Shown here piece by piece: positions 22,449 to 34,263 of a DNA stretch of 64,000 bases. Source of the DNA: Gautieria morchelliformis. Taxonomy: Eukaryota; Basidiomycota; Agaricomycetes; Gomphales; Gomphaceae. Under the pieces are notes generated by a model. The model saw only the letters and a program-made list of their open reading frames with translations. It did no database searches and had not been told where the DNA came from. The translations under genes and the position numbers were made by a program. The stretch spans positions 1 to 64,000 of the forward strand of contig WHVA01000166.1 in NCBI GenBank assembly GCA_015179125.1, given 5' to 3'. Positions within the stretch are counted from its first letter, which is position 1, and the number at the start of each line of letters is the position of its first letter.

Positions 22449-24402
22449 TTATTCTGTCAAGACTATTTCCACGTCGATGAGTGTATGTTCATCGATGCGT
22501 TTCTTAAGCATCCATGCATCTGCGTCACATATCCCACAACCCCGGAGTCCCAGTAATGTCAACTTTGTCCATTTGCTCCACTCCAGATGAACGATTTTGC
22601 CGAAAGTGGGCCAAGCCATGAGTTGAATGAGAGGTCAAGGAGAGCAAGAAGGGGTAACGATGCTGGGAGCGTGCGTAGTGGCATTTGTGAGACATTGAGC
22701 AAGACAAGATGTGTCAGTGTCGGAGGAAGCAGCGTCATTAGGGACGGTCGAAAAGGCAATGTGAGGATGATGAAGGTGTGCAGAGGGGGTGGCAGCTCTG
22801 CTTCGCCAGGCTCGGACTCCCAATCCTCCGGAACTCCTTTGGAGGACTCAGACATGCAATTTAAAATAGACTCAGCGTAGGGACCAATAATGATAAGTTC
22901 GCCATCCACAGAGGTTACGTTGTCGATAGCCCACAAAGCATCCAGATCCTCCTTGAGCAGGCTTGGAGCATGTACAGCGCTGTAACACACGTATTCACGG
23001 AGAATATGTTGTGGTATGAAGGAAAGGTATTCTGGCGGTAGGCCACCGTATTCATATACCAATGTGTGCAGACACAACTAGAGGAGAGATGGTACCCGGG
23101 AGGGTGTATGTGGATACAGTGTCAGTGAAAGCGACGGGGTGTGATGAAGTGTCAGCCACAAGGCGTGGCCGCACTGCGCCATTTCCAGAGCGTGGGTGGA
23201 TTTGGGACCCAACTGCATGGTGGGCGAGGACCAGCAGTTTGTGTCTCAGAAGGGGATGATACATTGTTGGCATCCTCGTCGTGTCTCTCTCCCTGGTGAA
23301 TAGAGGTGGGAGGGAAGGGCCTCGCGCTGAGGGCGGCGCACCGCCACACCGATATGTGACCCCCTCGAAGGTTCTGCTGCCGCCTGAATGCTTCCCCTTT
23401 GAAACATAAGTCTAGGAAGATGTATACAGTACTATCCGGGAAAGTTCTCATCTGCGTGAGTAGCTCTTTGAACTGCAATGAAGCCTCCCTTGATAGATAT
23501 TAACAGGGCTTTGATGGTTGTAGGTTGTAGGTCTCTGTTCTGTGTACCCTAGGCCGGGATTTACAAGGCCACACCATGGTCTTGAAATCAATCCACGGTA
23601 TAGAAGTTTCCCTGTCACCTATGACCAGTTGTCGACGATGAGTGTCCCCTCCTGGATATGAGGACTGAATATTGATCAGCCTCAGGCTGGAGCTTGTCGC
23701 AGCGTGAAATATTTGCAACTCTGAGTCATTATGCAGGACAATAGTTTCCAATGTTCACAGTTTGTACATTTCAATCCCTCACCAAATGGCAGTCTATATG
23801 CCGATGTCGTTGGCAGGTACTCACACATATTTACCATGCACAGATGTTATATATGTGTATGTACCAAGCTGCCGGACTGTCTGCTATAAGTTCTTTCGCT
23901 GTCAGCGCCTTCCTCAACAGATGCCAGAACACGGTTTTACCACATGTTAGGCTGGACTTATAATTCGTCAGTCTCTCATCTCCATGCTTTCTCAGAGTAT
24001 TATAGGGACGCTTCTTCACGACACGTGAGACAAACAGCAAACATGCCTTACCATTTTGATGAATCCTAGCTTATACAAATCATTGGACATGGAGGAAGAT
24101 CAGACGTGCTTGAAGCACATACAGTAGAGGCAATACTGTGTATTTGGATAAGATTGGCGGTGACGGCGTTGTGGGATCCTGTGACAGTGACAAGCCGTAC
24201 CTCGTGATTATGTGGCAAGGTGCGTCTTTGTCGTAGCATACCCACCTCGAACACTGCGAACTATGGACAATGAGGCCGCAGTGCTGTAAGTCCACGATAA
24301 CTTCTCTAGTAATCCAATCCTTGACTCTCCACCCCAAAGTATTCCTGCACCAATAAGGGGGGTCAAAATTTCAGGGAGGACTCTCTCGCTTATGCTGTCC
24401 AT
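22449..24402 (-). pseudogene. LRR/F-box-like gene, copy A, frameshifted
   Basis: Multi-exon minus-strand gene. A plausible start (MDSISERVLPEIL...) lies at 24402. Later exons include a segment near 23751-23500 and a leucine-rich exon near 23077-22449 with LxxLxLS-type strands. Exon limits are not settled. Relative to copy B, one base is missing near 22605, which shifts the C-terminal frame, so this copy is probably non-functional. The type resembles the many F-box/LRR-like proteins of Agaricomycetes, but an F-box cannot be shown. It is head-to-head with the NLR remnant, about 40 bp away. Confidence 0.55.
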
Positions 24403-26127
24403 TGTATACTGACTCTTGACGGTCGACCACAGACTTAAAATGCAATCAACATCCCAGTATCAGAATATTCGGCAAACGTCCTGGCAAATATTACGTGAAA
24501 CTCTTTGTCGATGAAGATGTCAAGACTGCCGTAGCTGCAAGAGGCAATGCTGCCTCATGGGATGAATCGTTCTATTTGTGCATTTAATTCCAGTGTTGTC
24601 TTCACGTAGATCTTAAATCCATGACCAGCAACGACTTGCATGGGAGTTCCGTATTAGGCATCAAAGTGTATAGGCATCATACAATTGGTAATGACGAGTA
24701 CATTGGCGGTGCGAAGGAAAGGATAGAGTTGCTGCTTGCAGAAGGAGCATCTGGAGGTCAGTAGTCAGTTCTTTTTGCTCTACGACTGAATGCACACGCA
24801 ATCATCGAATACAGTGGCCGTTCCTCACAAACTGCATAAATGCGATAAGGCAGGGAATGTGCACGATGTTCAGACTGACCTAGAATTCACCATCACGTCT
24901 TTCGGGACATCCGACCAGGCGCTGGAAGGCCAGTTGAATGAAGCATTCAACGAAACGAAAGTGGTCGAAAATATGAACCCCGTGCCGTCCCGAGTTATTG
25001 ACGCAGGGAATGTGGTGGACAGCATCATTTACACCACCAATAATACTGTCATCCCGACAATGGCGGCTTGGGATCCACTCCTGGACAAGATAAAGCTGTT
25101 TACCGAGATCGTGGATGGTATCTCCGAGGTATGGTTTAAATGTCGGCGGTCTCCGAGGTCATCTCATGTACACGGCTTGCTTCATTCTAGATCCATTTGT
25201 ACGCCAAAATGGCATGGTCTATCCTGTCTATTTCACACAAGGTAGACCTATCACGTGGAACAGCTTGATAGACATATCTGACATCTGGGCAGACGGTCAT
25301 TGCTCAGAAGGACCGGGACGATAGCATCAATGAGCTAGTGAAGACTATTGGAGACGCCTATGCGTTCGTCCACCTGGCAGAGCCGCTGAAGAAAGTTGAA
25401 TCGCAAAAGCCAATTATCATATCCTTGACGAATCAGACAGTAGACTGTAGTTACTTTATCCGCGACTATGCCAAAAACCAGAACTTCTGTATGTTGGACG
25501 CATTGTGTCAGGTGGCCATGGCTGATGATCGTTATTCAGGGACAAGAACAGCGAAGAATTTAGTGTCGGATGTCGACAGCAAGGTCAAACAATACCAGGA
25601 AACATTCAACAGACTCAGGTTGGTGTCACAGGAACATGCCGTCATTCATACTGAAATCACTGTCCTGCGTCTTATGGATGTCATCGGCGATCTCTGTGAG
25701 TACCGGATTTGGGGCCTTTCCCGAGGCTAATACACCTGGCAACCAGCCAGGGAAGTTCAGCTTAATGACATGCCCTACGCAGCGGGAGCTGGTTGCGATC
25801 CTAGAAAAGGCTGTCTGCCGGGTACTTGCGAGAAAGTTGTTGGGGAGATCTGCGATTGGGTCAACCAGGATAGCGACGACACCTGTATGGGAACCGCTGT
25901 TCAACCAGCACACTACATGGTCTCGGTTCTAGCTGTTCAACCAGCTCTCAAATGTCTCTTTATTGTAAATTTGTAGTCTGCATCAAAGGCCTTTAAAAAT
26001 GACCAATTATCGCCCATAAAAAATGTCTACTGTCCTCATACGGCCTATTCAAACATCCCTCTAATTATCTATGAATTTTACCTATTTTTCCAAGGCTGTC
26101 TCCACTCAAACTCACTTATTTCTGTGC

Positions 26128-26161
26128 AGCAGAGTTGTGGATACACATGTCCCCACAACTC
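26128..26161. repeat. Perfect 11-bp inverted repeat
   Basis: CAGAGTTGTGG and its complement CCACAACTCTG flank a 12-base centre, inside the upstream part of the 1.54-kb LTR. Confidence 0.7.
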
Positions 26162-26310
26162 TGTTTCGGACTTCCGATTTCAAACTCCGACCGGACGCTC
26201 GCGTCACTCGCGGCTTGTGCACCCGTGGTCACCCACAAATCCGGTCAGGTGGCTCCTTCAGACTCAGCCTCTGAGTTTGAAAAGCCTAGTCATTTGCTTG
26301 TACAGCCTCA

Positions 26311-26770
26311 ATGACTCAACTGACTCATGCACTCCTTGGTGAGTCACATGCTCATGACTCACCCAAGCTGTCATGAATCACATGGGTCCAATTAATGACT
26401 CATTCCTGACAAATCAAGCCCTGATTGGTGGAAAACCCAGTGGAGTCACCAGTAGGAGTCATTTCTAGTCACTGTGAGTCATTATGAGTCAGACAGAACC
26501 TTCCTAGAGTCACACGCTCATGACTCACCCAAGCTGTCATGAATCACATGGGCCCAATTAATGACTCATTCCTGACAAATCAAGCCCTGATTGGTGGAAA
26601 ACCTAGTGGAGTCACCAGTAGGAGTCATTTCTAGTCACTGTGAGTCATTATGAGTCAGACAGAACCTTCCTACACATTCCGAAAGCTTCTTCGTGACTCA
26701 TTCCCCCATTCCATTAATAGATAGAAGGTCCTACCGCTTAGTTAAGCGCCTGTACAATACGATATAAAAG
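26311..26770 (+). promoter_or_regulatory. Cluster of twelve TGASTCA sites plus TATA box in LTR
   Basis: Twelve exact TGACTCA/TGAGTCA heptamers were counted by eye between 26311 and 26700; several are doubled by a tandem 166-bp duplication (26341-26506 and 26507-26672). TATAAAAG follows at 26763-26770. TGASTCA is the consensus of Gcn4/AP-1 type bZIP factors, so this LTR may respond to amino-acid starvation or stress. That response is inference. Confidence 0.6.
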
Positions 26771-28611
26771 GAGGCCCTTTTTGCCTGCCTTTCATCAGCC
26801 AATCTACCCATCTTCTATCCTACACGTGACCTCGTGTGACTTGCATCTTACTAAGCTGCTAATCCCAGCTAGGGTTATTCACTTACTTTAGTGTCTAATT
26901 CCTTGTTAAGTAGTTACTTTACTGCTTAGACACTTGGACTAATCCTCCGGGTGTAATTCTACAGAGTGAGTCTGTCAATTGAAAGTCTTGCCATTCGCAC
27001 TCCAATACCCGAGACGATCTAGTCAGTTGATTTTCCTGATTAGAGACTTTCACAAGTCGCTTTGTTCACAAAACTCGTCCCTCGTTTTATTGCTGTGCGC
27101 TGGTAGATTATCAGGGCAGTCCACTTATAAACTCGCCTGCTAAGTACATTCCTTTATATTTTGGAATACGCTTGGACCCCGATAGTGTCCTTGAACCTAC
27201 AGTCTTTTAGTTTATTGTTCAGTGCTGCTAAGAAACGCATTGCCTTCCATCCGTATTAACTTGGACTAGTTCTTACGTGGATTGCAACCAAGGTACAAAT
27301 ATTAAATTATTTCCGGAGTTGTGCTGCAGCATTGTTTAATATCCTTTGAGTCTCGTAAACGACACGTTCTGATAGATTGAAGTGTTAGCAATAACACCAA
27401 AGTCTTGAAGGGTTCCAAAACAACACCCCCAGGATATTTTTCTTGAGCGATGTCGCGGGTGCCGGCAAATCTGCGATTGCTCACAAGGTCGCTTGTCGAT
27501 TTGACAGGCTCAAACATCTAGGATCGTCATACTGTTTTGACTGCGCTCGTCAGGCAGAGCGATCCCCCGACAATATATTTAGCACTATTTCTCGTGATAT
27601 GGCTGATCTGGACCAACAACGCAAAGCATCGTTGGTGAAAGTGATCGGGGAGCAGAGAGCCCTTTCGACCACACGCATACCTCATGAGCAGTTCCAGAAG
27701 TTCATTATAGACGCTGCCCATGGAATAAGGACTGTCGAACCAACGGTTATCGTTCTTGATGCATTGGATGAGAGCGGAGACCAGGAATCTCGCAAGGGTC
27801 TCTTGTCTGTCCTTGGCAATGAAGCATCAAAACTGCCGTCTAATCTCCGTCTTCTTATCACCTCGCCGGCAGAACAAGACATCCAGGATGCGCTTCTACG
27901 GAAGAAGCATGTCCTGTCCAGGTCCATAGAGAATATTGACCCCAACCCTGCCGATGACGTGTCTCGCTTTGTGCAAGTCCAGCTAGGTCACCTTATGGCC
28001 CTCGAGCACAAATAGCCCAATAATGACTGGTGTCGATTATTAGTTGAGAAATCTGAAGGCCACTTTCAATGGGCATCCACGGCTTGTCGATTTGTTAAAG
28101 GAGATGGGAAGTATGGTCGGGACCCTGTTCAGCAACTGGAGAAACTGGTAGTCAAGAACCTCCGTGGGTTGGATGAGCTATACCTCGGCATTCTCAAGCA
28201 GATATTTGGGGATGACGATGACTTGACAGATGATGACAATTTCCAGCGTCGCTTTCGCTTGGTGATGGGCTGTATGCTGGCTGCCAAAGAACTGCTCTCT
28301 ATGTCTGTCCTGCAGAGGTTGTGCAATCCCAACGAGTCGGGTACTGAGGTTCATCATGTAGTTGGACCGATGGGTGCTCTGTTGAAGCTTCCTACTCAAG
28401 AATCTGACCCAATCACCCTGCTGCACGCGACTTTTCGTGACTTCTTGATAGATCGCCGCCGGATGGACCATACTGCATCGATACATCTTTACACCATGAT
28501 ACCCTTGCGCGCTCTTCCTTGCGCGTGATGACAGAGGAACTTTGCTTTAACATCTGTCAGCTTGAAACTTCATATCTACGCAACAACGATGTTGTCGACT
28601 TACCGGCACGG

Positions 28612-30142
28612 TGTCAAGATTGGATTTTGGGCGTTAATATCGCATGTTAGTGGCGAATGCCCGAATAGCGTGTGCGATCTAGCGAATTGCCCAGCGAACA
28701 GTACCGAAGAGGTAAGGGTTAAGAAGTAAGAGGGTTACTAGAAAGGAATTCGCCCTGATCTACAGTCATAGCGAAATAGCCCATGGCACTTGACGATGTA
28801 ATGTGCAAGGTGTCACGGAAAGGTTGTCTAAGTGGCGACAATCCTCTCGCCGGCGAAGGCACTCCTTCGGAGCCCTTCGCTGACAGCACAGAAAATAACT
28901 CGAAGACTAAGGTAACAAAGATGAAGTATGAGAACTCACCAGTGATGCCTAAGTCCTCTTCTGGTCGAAGATAGAAATCTACAGGAGAAGGCTCAAGACG
29001 ATGATCACAGTGAGGTCAAGTTTTCACAAGATGGACGTATGATAATTAAACTGGAGAATATACATGCGAATGTAGACTACTTATACCGAATGCTCATATG
29101 GTGCTAGCGAATAGGAAAGAGGCCGTCTGGAGTCAGGGTTGGATAGGGGTGCGTGGTCAGGATATGTAATAGATGGAATAGACATCCAATAGAATGGAAG
29201 AGGGGTGCGAACATGAAACGATGGAGAGGGAAGAAGGCGAAGGCCCCTATGTACGAAAACACGCCTTGGGACCTGCATATACACCACCCTGCACGGACTC
29301 TTCATCTGCTGGGTTGGTCCCACATGACCTACGGGTAGGATGCCCCGCGAATGCATTCTGGACATAGGAACACCCAAAGGGGGTTGAGTTGAGAAGATGA
29401 TGGGACCAGTGATGAACCATCAATCCGGGTAAAGGATGTCGATCGTGTTTGATGGCGTGCCTGCTGGCGAATGATGCGAGTAGCGAATGGTCATATGGCA
29501 AATGTGGCGAATAGCGAATGGAGCAAGGAGTGAATGGAGCGAAGACACGCGAACATGGAAGAGTGGTGAAAGGGACAACAGGGATAGCTGGGTACAAGAA
29601 ATAAATGAGTCATGACAGCCTGCACCTCCTTGCAATTAATGATAGGACCAGTGATGAACCAACAATCCAGGTAAAGGATGTCGATCGTGTTTGATGGCAT
29701 GGCTACTGGCAAATGATGCAAGTAGCGAATGGCCAGTTGGCGAATGTGGCGAATAGTGAATGGGGCAAGGAGCGAATGGAGCGAAGCCGAGCGAACATGG
29801 AAAAGTGGTGAAAGGGAAAACAGGGATAGCTTGATACAAGAAATGAATGTGTCATGACAACTGTGTAGTGAAAACTTCAGCGAAACTAATTCGTCCTGCG
29901 CTGCAGTGGTGCGAGTCCCATTGAGTCCAACCTGCATGGAGGCTGCAACTGACGCTATCCGAATGCATCCTGAGCATGTGGGTCTGGCGTGCTGGCAGGA
30001 ATGATGCGAATAGCGAATGTGAAAGCAGTATGGCGATGAATATTTTGGCAAGATATTCGCTGGTTCAGGAAGTCGTTCGCTGGTTCGGGAAGTCATTCGC
30101 CTTGTGCTGAGGGATGATTCGCAGAATAAACGAATCATGACA
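28612..30142 (-). repeat. Solo LTR, 1.2-kb family, expanded copy in the NLR gene
   Basis: The 1531-bp sequence begins TGTCAAGATTGG and ends AATCATGACA, with TSD CACGG at 28607-28611 and 30143-30147. It is the reverse orientation of 11986-13231 and clearly diverged. A segment of about 215 bp near its right end is present twice (about 29396-29609 and 29638-29858), each ending in the LTR-terminal phrase TCATGACA, which accounts for its greater length. Confidence 0.88.
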
Positions 30143-30633
30143 CACGGATCAAGAAGTACATATCATCACAACTTTCCTATTCTTGTCGATTCTGGGCAGA
30201 CCACGTTTCTGTCATGACATTTATGCCTGATATAGGTGCAAAAGTCAAGGAGTTCTTCGAGACTAAGCTACTCTACTGGCTAGAAGCTTTGAGTTTGCTC
30301 GGGAAGGTATACGTCGTATCGGCAGCCCTTTCATCAATAGTTGGGTGGAGCCCGGTAAGCGCCACGCCCAAGTGCTATGGCTTTCATAGACGAGTTCTGA
30401 CATGAGTCTAATGAACTCCAGGATAATGATATTCCAGCATTTGTAACGGATACCCGCCATTTTGAGCTGCATTCGGGAGTGTAGTCTCTCAGAGTGCGCC
30501 CCATCTCTATTTGTCGGCACTCCTGTTTGCACCTGAAAGGTCTAAACTATCTGAGACTTACCTCCCACGATTTCCATGACTCCTCAGCACCGAGACCGGG
30601 AAAGCGACGACGTGGCTACCGATTCAATCGGTT

Positions 30634-32190
30634 CTGGAAGGCCACACCTACTGGGTCACGTCGGTGGCGTTCTCGCATGACGGCAAGCACATCGTCTCTG
30701 GGTCTGAGGACAACATGATCCGTGTGTGGAATGCAGACCCTGGGGAGCTCATTTTAGCACCATTCGAAGGCCACACCAAGGGGGTTACGTCAGTGGCATT
30801 CTCACATGACGGCAACCGCATCATCTCCGGGTCTTATGACATGACGATCCGCATGTGGAATGCAGACACCGGGGAGGGCATTTCAACACCATTCGAAGGC
30901 CACACCTCCATGGTCACGTTGGTGGCATTCTCGCATGATGGCAAGCGCATCGTCTCTGGGTCTGGTGACCACACGATCTGTGTGTGGAATGCAGACACCG
31001 GGGAGCTCATTTCAGCACCATTCGAAGGCCACACCGAAGGTGTCACGTCGGTGGCATTCTCACATGACGGCAAGCGCATCGTCTCTGGGTCTGGTGACCA
31101 CACGATCCGCGTATGGAATGCAGACACCGGGGAGCTTGTTTCAGCACCATTCGAAGGCCACACTGACTGGGTCACATCGGTGGTGTTCTCGCATGACGGC
31201 AAGCGCATTGTGTCTGGGTCTGGTGACAAGACGATCCGTGTGTGGGATGCAGACGTCGGGGAGGGCATTTCAGCACCATTCGAAGGCCACACCGACGGTG
31301 TCACGTCGGTGGCATTCTCACATGACGGCAAGCGCATCGTCTCTGGGTCTGGTGACCACACGATCCGCGTATGGAATCAGACACCGGGGAGCTCGTTTCA
31401 GCACCATTCGAAGTCCACACCGACTGGGTCACGTCGGTGGCGTTCTCGCATGACGGCAAGCGCATTGTGTCTGGGTCTGGTGACAAGACGATCCGTGTGT
31501 GGAATGCAGACGTCGGGGAGGGCATTTCAGCACCATTCTAAGGCCACACCGATGGTGTCACGTTGGTGGCATTCTCCCATGACGGCAAGCGCATCGTCTC
31601 TGGGTCTGGTGACCACACGATCCGCGTATGGAATGCAGACACCGGGGAGCTCGTTTCAGCACCATTCGAAGGCCACACCGACTGGGTCACGTCGGTGGCG
31701 TTCTCGCATGACGGCAAGCGCATTGTGTCTGGGTCTGGTGACAAGACGATCCGTGTGTGGAATGCAGACGTCGGGGAGGGCATTTCAGCACCATTCTAAG
31801 GCCACACCGATGGTGTCACGTTGGTGGCATTCTCCCATGATGGCAAGCGCATCATCTCCGGGTCTGGTGACCACACGATCCGTGTGTGGAATGCAGACAC
31901 CGGGGAGCTCGTTTCAGCACCATTCGAAGGCCACACCGACTGGGTCATGTCGGTGGTGTTCTCGCATGATGGCAAGCGTATCGTCTCCAGGTCTGGTGAC
32001 AAGGCGATCCGTGTGTGGAATGCAGACGCCAGGGAGGGCATTTCAGCACCATTCGAAGGCCACACCGACAGTGTTACGTCGGTGGCATTCTTGCATGACG
32101 GGGGTGGCATTGTCGCAGGGTCTGGTGACAACATGATCCCTGTGTGGGATGCCGAAGCCCCCATCATTGGTTCGGGCCCATTTGCAGGTC
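30634..32190 (+). repeat. WD40 array of twelve 129-bp units
   Basis: Each 43-codon unit has the WD40 pattern (FEGHT, then [27 protein letters not shown]). Units are nearly identical at DNA level, and two-unit blocks (about 31538-31795 and the preceding stretch) match almost completely. Such homogeneity indicates recent unequal exchange, known for fungal NLR genes of the het-e kind. Two units carry the same GAA-to-TAA stop. Confidence 0.88.
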
Positions 32191-32473
32191 AAGCAGATAG
32201 TCTGTAGCTGTTACCTTGGTTTGTCTGAGCATGGCAGAATATGCTGATATCCTTTGTACAGCCGAGTGGACTGGGTTCCATAATGACTCACGGCTAGAAA
32301 ATGGCTGGATTCACAACTCGCCCTCAGAGCTTTTATTCTGGGTACCACCCTGGTCCCAAGTAGGTTTGTGGCGACCAGCGAACACCGCTGACATCGGGAA
32401 GGGGTCCACAAAGTTGGATTTCAGCCTGTTTGAGCATGGCAGATTGTGGACACAATGCAGAATGGCCACATGA

Positions 32474-32699
32474 GTTTCCTAGGGCAAACCCTCATTAACA
32501 CATGGATACATCACATTGCCTGCTATCATAATAGTTGTACTTCCTGATAGTTTTGAGGACATTCCTGTGTTGGATTAGCTACTCACATGCACTATTATGA
32601 AGATTGCACATGTAATTACACAGGAAGGAATTGGGATGGATGCAATGAAAGAGATGCAGGGAAGAGATGCAATGAAGGGAACTAAAAGGAAATAAAAGG
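32474..32699. other. Short intergenic stretch
   Basis: Contains a GGAA/ATGAAAGAGATG-type short repeat near 32630-32700 just before the Gypsy fossil. No gene is seen. Confidence 0.4.
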
Positions 32700-33480
32700 A
32701 AGAATGGGTGGTCCCCTGACATACCCGCTGTCTCCCTCAGAGCAGGTCACATTAGACACCTTCCTGCAGGAGAACCTCCGCACTGGGAGGATCACCCTGT
32801 CTAAGTCACCAATGGCCTCCCCAGTTTTCTTCAACAACAAGAAAGATGGGTCCCTCCTGCTCATGCAGGACTCCCAAGCCTTGAATGTGATCATGATCAA
32901 GAATTGATATCTGATCTCACTCATCTCTGAGCTCATCAACCAACTCCAGGGCATGAGGTCATTTATGAAGCTGGACATCTGATGGGACTTCAATAACATC
33001 TGGATTCGGGAAGGGGACGAGTGCAAGGCTGCCTTCCACACAAACTGAGGCCTGTTCAAGCCTTGGGTTATGTTCTTTGGCCTCATGAGCAGTCTGGTGA
33101 CCTTCCAGACCATGATGAAGAGTGTTTTCAGAGATATGATTATGGAGGGTGTCATCTGCTTGTACCTTGATGACATCCTCATATTCACAAAGCCACTCTC
33201 AGAACATTGGAAGGTCATATGATGAGTCCTGGAAAGACTTTGGGAGTACAAGCTGTTCCTCAAGCTGGAGAAGTGTGAGTTTGAGAAAACCCAAATTGAA
33301 TACCTCAGACTCATTGTCTTGGAGGGAGTGGTGGAGATGGACCTGGTAAAGGTGAAGGGGTCTTATGGCCCATGCCTTGGAATCGGTGTGATGTGCAGTC
33401 CTTCATTGGCTTTGTGAACTTCTACCAGAAATTGATCCAGGGCGTCTCCCATAACGCTTGACCCCTCTTCAATCTGACCA
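32700..33480 (+). mobile_element. Gypsy reverse transcriptase fossil
   Basis: Translated segments match Gypsy RT in order: PLSPSEQVTLDTFLQENL, KSPMASPVFFNNKKDGS, and the active-site block CLYLDDILIFT near 33160-33190. No LTR, gag or integrase is attached. Broken by several breaks; old. Confidence 0.85.
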
Positions 33481-34263
33481 AGAAGGATATCCTATGGGGC
33501 GATACCTTGCGTGACTTGTTCGTTTTGCTGAGTTCACTGTAGAACTGTACCTAGATGAGACAGTGGCATAACAGAATAAAGATTGTAACTCACCTCCTTC
33601 TTTGCTTCTGAGAGCTTCGCGAATGCTTCTTTGACACCACCCCTCGTTGGCCTGACCTTCGCTTCCTAATTGGCAAGGCAATAGTTAATAGAGAACAAGT
33701 TCCTAAGCAGCCGAATATGTCAAATAATCATTATGCTTAGTATATGAATGAATACTCCTTACTGCGGTGAATTGGATGTTTTGCTGGGGTAATACGTTGC
33801 ATCATCGCTGGATTTCTTCGAGACCTTGTTGGCGCTGTCCACCTTAGGCACCGGCTAGCCCCATCCCTCTCAACTGGGTGGGCAACTGGGTGGGCCGTGT
33901 TGTCATCTGGCTTAGAGTTGTCCAGATTGCCCGTCGTGTTTGAGGGAGATGGAATGGACGCGCGTTCGATGTTAGGAATAGTTGGCTGCTTTCGCATGCC
34001 CGGTGAACTGGCGGCATGCACTATCAGTAGTCATATGATGTTCTATAATAAAACGGCTTACAATGGATCCTTGAGCTAGATGTAAACAAAATGATACTGG
34101 GTTAGACTGACGCAGGCTCTGGTCAATCTTGCACGAGACGGTATCTCACCAGACTGATCAAATCATCATCACTAATGGTTGCTTTAGCGACTTGTGAAGC
34201 AGGAGGGCCGATGATGGGATCGATGGGAATTGAAGCCGGTTCGGACGAGTTCGACCGCTGAGC
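33481..34263 (-). other. Possible 3' exons of the hypothetical gene
   Basis: The stretch has minus-strand frames (for example 34021-33737, rich in Ser/Pro/Arg) that could be downstream exons of the gene at 34264-35175. Splice sites are not settled and no domain is seen. Confidence 0.3.

Larger units (their letters stand above)
1..24345. repeat. Segmental duplication, copy A
   Basis: This block is colinear with 40648-55231. Position 6 aligns with 40653, the F-box genes align with a constant offset of 36020, and the right ends align up to about 24345 and 55231. The left limit lies outside the window. Copy A carries a Copia insertion at 1331-5886 that copy B lacks, and keeps about 10.6 kb (roughly 9938-20574) that copy B has lost. 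Coding parts compared by eye differ by about 1%. The alignment is visible directly; the order of events is inferred. Confidence 0.93.
25884..27422 (+). repeat. Solo LTR, 1.54-kb family, in the NLR gene
   Basis: The sequence begins TGTATGGGAACC and ends GGTTCCAAAACA with TSD ACACC (25879-25883 and 27423-27427). Skipping it restores the NACHT reading frame across the TSD, which confirms the ends. It holds a TATAAAAG box, a duplicated 166-bp enhancer-like unit and a hairpin at 26128-26161. No other copy of this family is in the window. Confidence 0.85.
24440..32473 (+). pseudogene. NLR-type (C2-NACHT-WD40) gene, disrupted
   Basis: A host STAND/NLR gene of the basidiomycete kind, expected to act in self/non-self recognition or cell-death signalling. 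Order: C2-like segment (24455-24755: GKYYVKLFVDEDV, then LHVDLKSMTSNDLHG), a linker exon (24790-25128), helical region with introns 25129-25190, 25242-25292, 25489-25539 and 25696-25755, NACHT (27428-28015: Walker A GAGKS near 27453; Walker B IVLDALDE near 27750), a winged-helix-like part (28016-28611), and WD40 repeats (30634-32190) with the conserved tail (SELLFWVPPW) to 32473. Two solo LTRs interrupt it (25884-27422 and 28612-30142). Further lesions are a stop at 28013, a frame change near 28490, a one-base loss near 31374, and stops at 31539 and 31797. The 5' end is missing. It cannot make the full protein. Confidence 0.9.

Noticed and set aside
26311-26700. Host-gene promoter with TGASTCA sites
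   Set aside because: The cluster lies within a TSD-bounded solo LTR, so it is assigned to the LTR rather than to a host gene.
30834-32167. Long minus-strand frames opposite the WD40 array
   Set aside because: Antisense shadows of the repeated WD40 coding sequence.
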